Positions 58,229 to 64,000 of a stretch of DNA of 64,000 bases are shown here, one piece after another. The notes beneath the pieces were generated by a model. The model worked only from the letters and a program-made list of their open reading frames with translations. It was not told where the DNA came from and made no database searches. Made by a program: the position numbers and the translations under genes. Origin of the DNA: Trichocladium uniseriatum (lineage: Eukaryota > Ascomycota > Sordariomycetes > Sordariales > Chaetomiaceae); assembly GCA_017139535.1 (NCBI GenBank), contig WOUO01000005.1:434001-498000 (forward strand). The letters are read 5' to 3'. Position 1 is the stretch's first letter. The number at the start of each line of letters is the position of its first letter.

Positions 58229-59504
58229 ATGAAGTTCTACAAATCTCTCAGACCCATGGCCGCCGGGTCGGCCATCATTGCTGCTATTGCTCCGAAAGAT
58301 CTCAATATCAGCGACCCTTGTAGGTGACACTGCCCCTTCTGCGGAGTACAACCCCTAACCATCTGCAGCCTCGATCCGGGGCGCGGCCAAGACCATTGCT
58401 GCCGGCGCCATGTCGTACTACTCGGGCGACGCCAACAAGTTTGTCGATCTCCCGCAGCCCCACTACTGGTGGCAGGCCGGTGCTTTGATGGGCAGCATGC
58501 TCGACTACTCCCACTACACGGGCGACAAGAGCTACGACAAGGTCATCGCGAGGGCCCTGTTGGCCCAGGTCGGGCCCGACTTTGACTACATGCTGCCGAC
58601 GCACTTTGGCCAGGAGGGCAACGATGACCAGGCCTTTTGGGGCTTCTCGGTCATGTCGGCCGCCGAGAGGAACTTCCCCCACCCGGACGAGGACGTGCCG
58701 TCATGGCTGCAGCTGGGCACGAACCTGTGGAACTCGCTGGCCTCGAGGTGGAACACGACAGCCTGCGCCGGCGGTCTCCTGTGGCAGATCTTTGCCTCGA
58801 ACCCCAACGGACTTGACTACAAGAACACGGTCAGCAACGGCGGCTTCTTCCAGATCTCGGCACGGCTGGCACGCGCGACCGGCAACAACACGTACCTCGA
58901 ATGGGCCGACAAGGTGTGGGACTGGACCGAGGCCGTGGGCCTGATCGACGCCGACGGCAACGTGTACGACGGCGCCAGCGCCAGCCACAACTGCACCGAC
59001 ACCAACCCCGTGACCTTTTCGTACAGCGCCGCCATCTACCTATACGGCGCGGCCGTGCTGGCCGACTACACGGGCGACGCCAAATGGGTCAAGCGCACCG
59101 AGCGCATCCTCGGCGCCTCCCGCTCCTTCTTCAGTCCCTTTGACAATGCCACCAACATCATGTATGAGCACGCCTGCGAGCAGGTTGACAAGTGCAACGC
59201 CGACATGCGCAGCTTCAAGGGCTACTTTTCGCGCTTCGCCTACGCCTCCAGCGTGCTCGTGCCCTCCATCCGCCCGACGATCAAGGAGCTGTGGCACACG
59301 TCGGCGCTGGCGGCCGCCAAGGCCTGCAGCGGGGGTTCGACAGGCACCGCGTGTGGCCAAAAGTGGTATGTGGGCGGGTTTGACGGCAACACGGGCCTCG
59401 GCGAGGAGATGTGCGCGCTCGAGACGGTCCAGGGGCTGCTCGCGACCCAGGCCAAGCCCCCGCTCAAGGGCAAGGACATCAAAGTTGTGAGGACGTTTGC
59501 TTAG
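58229..59504 (+). CDS. endo-1,6-alpha-mannosidase, GH76 (Dfg5/Dcw1 family)
   Basis: Two exons, 58229-58319 and 58369-59504, give 408 residues. A short hydrophobic N-terminus (residues 10-22) suggests a signal peptide. GH76 landmarks: MSYYSGDANKFVDLPQPHYW, WWQAGALMGSMLDYSHYTGD, GNDDQAFWGFSVMSAAE (catalytic Asp pair about residues 116-117), ACAGGLLWQIF, NGGFFQISARLARATGN, and a Cys-containing C-terminal region. Family members cut and re-link the GPI-glycan mannan so that GPI proteins become attached to wall glucan. Unlike Dfg5 and Dcw1 this protein ends KVVRTFA with no hydrophobic GPI signal, so it is probably secreted or wall-soluble. Several N-x-S/T sites are present. Confidence 0.92.
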
Positions 59505-59717
59505 CGAAGCCGGGGCGGTATCTCCAGGGGTAGCTGGTTGTTAGCTGTGAGGATTCTTTTCTGTATATAGTTTGGGCATTGGTCGAGCTAGACGTGACAC
59601 TTGGGTATGGACAATAGACGGACATGACAGAAGTGACAATTTTTAGTGACCATTTCTATCCGTTGTCACACACGCTTATCCCTTAATCAACAACCACACT
59701 CGCGTCCGCATCTCCCA

Positions 59718-61010
59718 TCACGATACCGGCGCCGTCCCGCGCACCTCCGCCAACGTCTGCTTCAGCTCGGCCAAGAAGCGCGTCACCTCATCCTCGGTGC
59801 CGACGGTAATCCGCAGGCATCCCAGGCAGCCGTACTCCTTGCCGCGGAAGCGCACCACAACACCCTTGGTCTCGGCCAGCCTCTCGTACACGGCCAGCGC
59901 CGTGACATTGTCGGGTTGGCCCTGCGCATTCAGCATCTCATACAGCAAAAAGTTGCTCGCGGTCCCGCCCCGCAGCCTGCCGACCCCTTCAATCCCCGGC
60001 ATCTCCCTCACCAACCTCTCCCGCTGGGCCACCAACTTTGCCCGGTTCTCCCGCATCGCCGCCAGCCCGGCCTCGGACAGCGCGTACTCGGCAACCCCCG
60101 CCGTCAGACTCGACACATTGTACGGCGCCTTCAGACTGTTCAACAGCCGCGCAATCTCGGGCGACGTGAACGCCGCACCCAGCCGGATCCCCGCCAGCCC
60201 AAACGCCTTGCTCAGCGTCTGCATCACCACTAGGTTCGGCCACTCGACCACCCACTCGGCCAGGCTGTCCTCGGGCGCCGCAAAGTCCACGTACGCCTCG
60301 TCCACCACCACCACCCCGTTCCAGCTCGGGTGCTCCAGCACCGCGCGCACGTCCTCCTTGCGCAGCAGCGACCCCGTCGGGTTGCCCGGCGAGCAGAGGT
60401 ACACAATCTTGATCGTCTTGCCTTGCTCGCCACCAAGAACCTCGCACACTTTTTGGGTGTCAACCCCGAATTCGGGTGCGCCCAGCAGCGGGACTTTGAC
60501 TAGCCCCACGTCGTTGACCTGCGCAGACACGGAGTACATGCCGTAGGTCGGGGGGCAGACGAGGATGGAGTCGACCCCGGGGACGCAGAAGCAGCGGAGG
60601 AGGGCGTCGATGGCCTCGTCGGAGCCGACGCCGACAAAGAGGTTGGCCGGGGTCAGGGTCTTGGGGGTGTGGGCGTGGGTGGTGCGCAGGTCGCAGAGGA
60701 GGGATTTGAGCGGGGCTTGGTGGGGGTCCGGGTAGCGGTGCAGAGTGGTGAGGTTGAGGGAGGGGGCAGAGGGGTCATTGTTGGGTGTGGGGGTGATGGT
60801 GGTGGGGGTGCTGGAAGAGAGGGGAGGGCCGTAGGCGTTTTCGTTGGCGTCGAGGAGGATGTTGGTGCCGTTGTCTTTGTAGTCGCTTTTTGTTGTTAGT
60901 GCTAGTTACAGGTGTGAGTGAGACAAGGGCACTCACTCGCGGGCGCAGCGGTAGGGCTCGAGGGCCAGAATGTTGGGGCGGGCGCAGGTTTCGAGGTTGA
61001 AGGGGGCCAT
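59718..61010 (-). CDS. HIS5: histidinol-phosphate aminotransferase
   Basis: Two minus-strand exons, 61010-60937 and 60885-59718, encode 413 residues of a class II PLP aminotransferase. Landmarks: LEPYRCAR at the exon junction, NILLDANENAYGPP, LHRYPDPHQ, VGVGSDEAIDALLRCFC, LCSPGNPTGS, VVVDEAYVDFA, and TLSKAFGLAGIRLG with the PLP-binding Lys at about 251. It converts imidazole-acetol phosphate to histidinol phosphate in histidine synthesis. Intron acceptance uses an unusual AAAAAG|C; the only frame that continues DYKDNGTN requires it. Two TGACTC cores upstream suggest CPC-1 control. The start MAPFNLETC is the first Met compatible with the exon. Confidence 0.94.
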
Positions 61011-61104
61011 GGCGGCGACTAGTGTTTGTTGCTGGTTGGAAATTGAGTCCTCCCCCCAGAGAATTGTTCTCTTATTTATTTGCGTCAAGGTATGAGGTTG
61101 TGAA

Positions 61105-61110
61105 GAGTCA
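61105..61110 (-). promoter_or_regulatory. TGACTC core (CPC-1/GCN4-type site) upstream of HIS5
   Basis: The sequence reads TGACTC on the HIS5 strand, about 95 bp upstream of the start. General amino-acid control in fungi acts through TGASTCA-like sites. Confidence 0.55.
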
Positions 61111-61128
61111 CAGTGAGCCGTGCCAGAC

Positions 61129-61134
61129 GAGTCA
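61129..61134 (-). promoter_or_regulatory. second TGACTC core (CPC-1/GCN4-type site) upstream of HIS5
   Basis: The HIS5 strand reads GATGACTCG here, seven of nine bases of the extended ATGACTCAT consensus, about 120 bp upstream of the start. Confidence 0.6.
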
Positions 61135-61364
61135 TCGAACTGAGAGAAACTCAAAAGTTCGGGTCCGACTCCGGAGAGCGGGTCCTCGGATCAACCAAGA
61201 CGGCCACCATGGAAATCGGCAGCATGTTGAATACGCGGTTTGCAGACAACTGAGAAAATGAGAATTAAGTTACATACTACTTGTTTCCATCTTCTCTCTG
61301 TTTCATTGTCGAAGCCGTCAAACATGCTCCCACAAAAGGTCAAGGTCAATGGAGGGGTAATATA

Positions 61365-61374
61365 CCCTAACCCT
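61365..61374. promoter_or_regulatory. telobox-like CCCTAACCCT motif
   Basis: A second copy of the telomere-type unit, about 355 bp upstream of HIS5. The role is uncertain at that distance. Confidence 0.3.
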
Positions 61375-62215
61375 GGTCCTCGGCCTTCCGTCCTTTTATC
61401 CCCGGCCCGTTTGAACCCACCCCACGTTGGGACGCTCCAGCCAATGAAACGGCCTGACCTGAAAACCGTCCCAACTTTTTTTTGACCAGGATCCAGGATC
61501 CAACCCAACATCCATCGGAACCCCAGAGCCAGACTCTCTCTCAGCTTCATCAATGATCCGCGGCCCCCGATAGCGAGACGGGGATGGAATCCTCCATATC
61601 TCGATCGTGATGAGCTTGTGTCTATCGCACGCCTCCGATCTCCAAACTCAACTCGAATACTCGCACCCTAGCAATCACGCTCGACCGTGCAGATTCAGGC
61701 TGTTCGGAACCGCACGATGGGAAATTACAACAACGACATAGCAGCCCGGGCAACTCCCGTGCTCTCCTTTTCTAGAAACATTCCGGAAGCCCTCGCATCG
61801 AGCCGGGCACGCAAAGGCACGATGTAACCCCACGACGGCCCAAGGCACATTCCCGTCATGGCGCCTCTCCCCGTTTCCCCTCCCCTCCACCATCCTCCGC
61901 TCCCGCCGCGATGGGATCCACATCGCTTCCGAGTTTCTCTCACTCGCAGAATGTCCCGGGGTACCCAACTGGCTAGAACCCGACGTGCCCGGATGGGTAG
62001 CATCACCAATGGACTCCGCGGCGTCCTATCCCCGGTTCCCTCCCGGGGTCCTGGATCCTCCCATCGAGTCTGCAGCGGGTCGGTCGTCCCTGCTGCCGGT
62101 TGAATGTGAATGGGGCCATTGATTGCTTAGCCAAAGATTGCTGCATAAAGCCTGCCGCGTCCCGCCCCCGAGGATCTGTGCAAGCGCATCAAGACATCCG
62201 CCCACAATTCTCACC

Positions 62216-63307
62216 ATGCGTCCCTCGCTGATTCTCGCCGGCGCTTCGGCTGCCCTGGCCCACGGGCACGGAGTGTCCAAGGCATCCTTCAAAACCCTCA
62301 TCACGTTCGGCGACAGCTACACCGACAACGGCCGGCTGGGCTACTACATCAACAATGGCGGCAAGGCGCCGCCGGCGGGGAAGATGCACGACGTGACCAA
62401 CACCACGGCCAGTGGCGGCCTGTCGTGGGCCCAGGCCGCCGCCGTGGACGCCGGCGCGACCCTGATGGACTACGCCGTGAGCGGCGCCGTGTGCTCGAAC
62501 CAGATCACCCCGCGCGACTTTGCCTACATCAACCGCACCTTCCCGGCCATCCTGGACGACGAGTTGCCCTCGTTCCAGGCCGACATCAAGTTCAAGGCGC
62601 TCTACCCGGACCGCACCGGCGCCAACACGGTGTATGCGCTCTGGATCGGTACCAATGACCTGGGCTTCGGTGCCTTTTTGACCGACGAGCAGCAGCCTGG
62701 CAAGGTCATCAGCGACTATGTCGACTGCGTCTGGTCCGTGTTCGACAGCATCTACAAGACGGGCGGCCGGCGCTTCGTGCTGCTCAACACGGCGCCCCTC
62801 GAGCTGGCGCCGCTGTACGCCCACCCAGACGACGGCGGCACGTTCGATAGCCAGTTCTGGCCCACCAAGACGCAGTACAACATTACCGAGTACCGCGAGA
62901 AGATCAAGGAGTACACGACCAACGTCAACACCATCTTCGACTACGGCGTGGCCTTCCAAAAGCTCGTCAAGTCTCGGTGGCCCAAGGCGACCGTCGACCT
63001 CTACGATGTCCACAGCCTGCTCAAGGACATCCACAGCCAGCCCGAGAAATACCTCGACGTTCCGCACAACTCGACGGGCTACTTCCACCAGTGCGAGCCG
63101 GCCGGCAGCCCGTGTACCGACCTGACGGATCTGGGCCCGCTCTCTGGGTTCATGTGGTACGACGAGCTGCACCCCTCAGCCAGGACCAGTAAGTCTCGTT
63201 TTCGTTTCCGGCATGAGCTTCAAGCTAACGTGAATCCAGGCGCCATCATTGGAAAGAACTTCCTCGACGTCGTTGCTGGAAAGTCCAAGTATGGGACGCG
63301 GTATTAG
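62216..63307 (+). CDS. secreted GDSL/SGNH esterase, carbohydrate esterase family 16-like
   Basis: Two exons, 62216-63188 and 63240-63307, encode 346 residues. The signal peptide is MRPSLILAGASAALAHGHG. SGNH blocks are complete: block I ITFGDSYTDNG (Ser34), block II with SGGLSWAQAAA, block III ALWIGTNDLG (Asn of GTND), and block V WYDELHPS (Asp316, His319). The GGxSWAQ plus GTNDLG wording is that of CE16 acetylesterases that act on acetylated sugars from hemicellulose. Three or more N-glycosylation sites (NTT, NRT, NIT, NST) are present. The ATG at 62216 has a CACC context and directly precedes the signal peptide; an earlier in-frame start at 62123 would bury it. Confidence 0.9.
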   Translation: MRPSLILAGASAALAHGHGVSKASFKTLITFGDSYTDNGRLGYYINNGGKAPPAGKMHDVTNTTASGGLSWAQAAAVDAGATLMDYAVSGAVCSNQITPRDFAYINRTFPAILDDELPSFQADIKFKALYPDRTGANTVYALWIGTNDLGFGAFLTDEQQPGKVISDYVDCVWSVFDSIYKTGGRRFVLLNTAPLELAPLYAHPDDGGTFDSQFWPTKTQYNITEYREKIKEYTTNVNTIFDYGVAFQKLVKSRWPKATVDLYDVHSLLKDIHSQPEKYLDVPHNSTGYFHQCEPAGSPCTDLTDLGPLSGFMWYDELHPSARTSKSRFRFRHELQANVNPGAIIGKNFLDVVAGKSKYGTRY

Positions 63308-64000
63308 GGACTGGTGAAAGGGTAGTTGTATGTAAATCAATGAAATGTGTACAATACCGAGTCATGAACAGGCAAACAGCCCGAGCCGACTATTCGTTCA
63401 TCCGAGCCAAAACGCAATCCTGCAGGGGCCCCACTTGACCGGCTGCATGCTTCCTAATACGGCTAGCGTAACTCACCCACGCAGGCCCAGGGGCGCCGTG
63501 GAGCCACTCATGCCCGCTTTTTCGCGCTCTGCAATTTGCATCGGGCCCTCGTGGCATTCTCGCGACACGCAAACCCTTCCCTCTGACCCTTCCATCCGAG
63601 TCTCCGACACGCCGCTGGCCGACCGACAGAACAGCAGCAGAGCCCAAGTCATTGTTGCACCCCCCCCTTCACTGAGAAATCCCGCTTTTAAAAATATATT
63701 TTATTTTTCCCACCGTGTCCCTGCCGCTCGGCGCTTCCCCAGCCTTGGCTGCACCGGGCCACACCCACCCCATCCCCGCTAAACATTGCTGTCCCACGCC
63801 AGAAAAGCCGCGAAACAGAAACGGTCACAATCCCGTGGGTCTATTAGCTCTCTGGCCAGCCGACTGATAGTCTATCCCCGTGCATCGCTGCCCTGCAAAA
63901 CCGCCGTAACACGCGGCGTCCCCTGCCGGCTGCTGGCCTTTCGGAGGGTGAGAGCGGCAGAGAAGTGCCGGGAAGGCTAGGCCGCACATTACCTGGCAGC
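63308..64000. other. 3' flank, no supported gene
   Basis: 693 bp to the end of the window. It includes an A/T-rich stretch near 63686-63706 with TTTAAAAATATATTTTATTTTT. No coding exon was recognised; a gene beginning beyond the window may use this as promoter. Confidence 0.4.

Larger units (their letters stand above)
61011..62215. other. divergent intergenic region between HIS5 and the esterase gene
   Basis: 1.2 kb with no gene recognised. It holds the HIS5 control elements (TGACTC cores at 61105-61110 and 61129-61134, telobox-like motif at 61365-61374). The run TTTTTTT near 61477-61483 and the remainder carry nothing clear. Confidence 0.5.

Noticed and set aside
62123..62215. Upstream in-frame start for the GDSL esterase
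   Set aside because: It would put 31 residues before a well-formed signal peptide; the ATG at 62216 has the better context.
62189..63172. 327-codon antisense frame over the GDSL esterase
   Set aside because: Shadow frame; the SGNH blocks fix the plus strand as coding.
1..64000. Secondary-metabolite cluster, CRISPR array or complete transposon
   Set aside because: No PKS, NRPS, terpene synthase, transposase or reverse-transcriptase motifs and no spaced direct repeats were found.

Overview
The window is nuclear DNA of a filamentous ascomycete, most likely a GC-rich member of the Sordariomycetes (Sordariales-like). The signs are short introns (mostly 45-80 bp) with GTRNGY donors and YAG acceptors, strong G/C preference at third codon positions, intron-bearing tRNA genes, GPI-anchored wall proteins with Ser/Thr-rich stalks, and fungal families such as GH76, GH47, GT69, NDT80-type regulators and fungal MscL. 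No bacterial operons, CRISPR arrays or prophage are present. Species assignment is inference; no search was possible.

Layout. 0-15.8 kb is sparse. It holds a six-exon Rad51-paralogue gene (4.3-5.8 kb), two identical intron-containing tRNA-Phe(GAA) genes in inverted orientation (4.0 and 9.7 kb), a possibly decayed minus-strand gene (8.0-9.6 kb), a small Cys-rich GPI protein (11.2-12.0 kb), a relic of a GT69/CMT1-type mannosyltransferase (12.9-13.4 kb) and a tRNA-Val(AAC) (14.2 kb). 15.9-26.3 kb is dense: hexose transporter, ABC-F ATPase, TIM21 (minus), GLO3-type ArfGAP, and a conserved leucine-rich protein (minus). 26.3-37 kb is a gene desert of about 10.6 kb leading to an NDT80/PhoG transcription factor. 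38.9-44 kb is again empty. 44-63.3 kb is dense: GH47 mannosidase (minus), a secreted Cys-rich protein with a broken neighbour copy, FOL1 (minus), nitronate monooxygenase, a SUR7/PalI protein, MscL, a GPI protein (minus), GH76 mannanase, HIS5 (minus) and a CE16/GDSL esterase.

How the genes relate. Most are independent housekeeping functions: DNA repair, mitochondrial import, ER-Golgi traffic, folate and histidine synthesis, sugar uptake. A loose theme of cell surface and wall recurs: GH47 and the GT69 relic for N- and O-glycan processing, GH76 for cross-linking GPI mannoproteins to the wall, two GPI proteins, SUR7 and MscL for cortex and membrane tension. This neighbourhood is suggestive only and does not amount to a gene cluster. 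HIS5 carries two TGACTC cores upstream, as expected for CPC-1/GCN4 control. I found no secondary-metabolite cluster and no convincing new multi-gene system. The most unusual items are a GC-AG intron in the GLO3 gene, an AAG acceptor in HIS5, a zinc-ribbon-like tail on the MscL channel, the GT69 relic and the frameshifted secreted-protein duplicate.

Gene models were built by hand by joining reading frames across splice sites so that phases agree; each multi-exon model given below closes to a whole number of codons.
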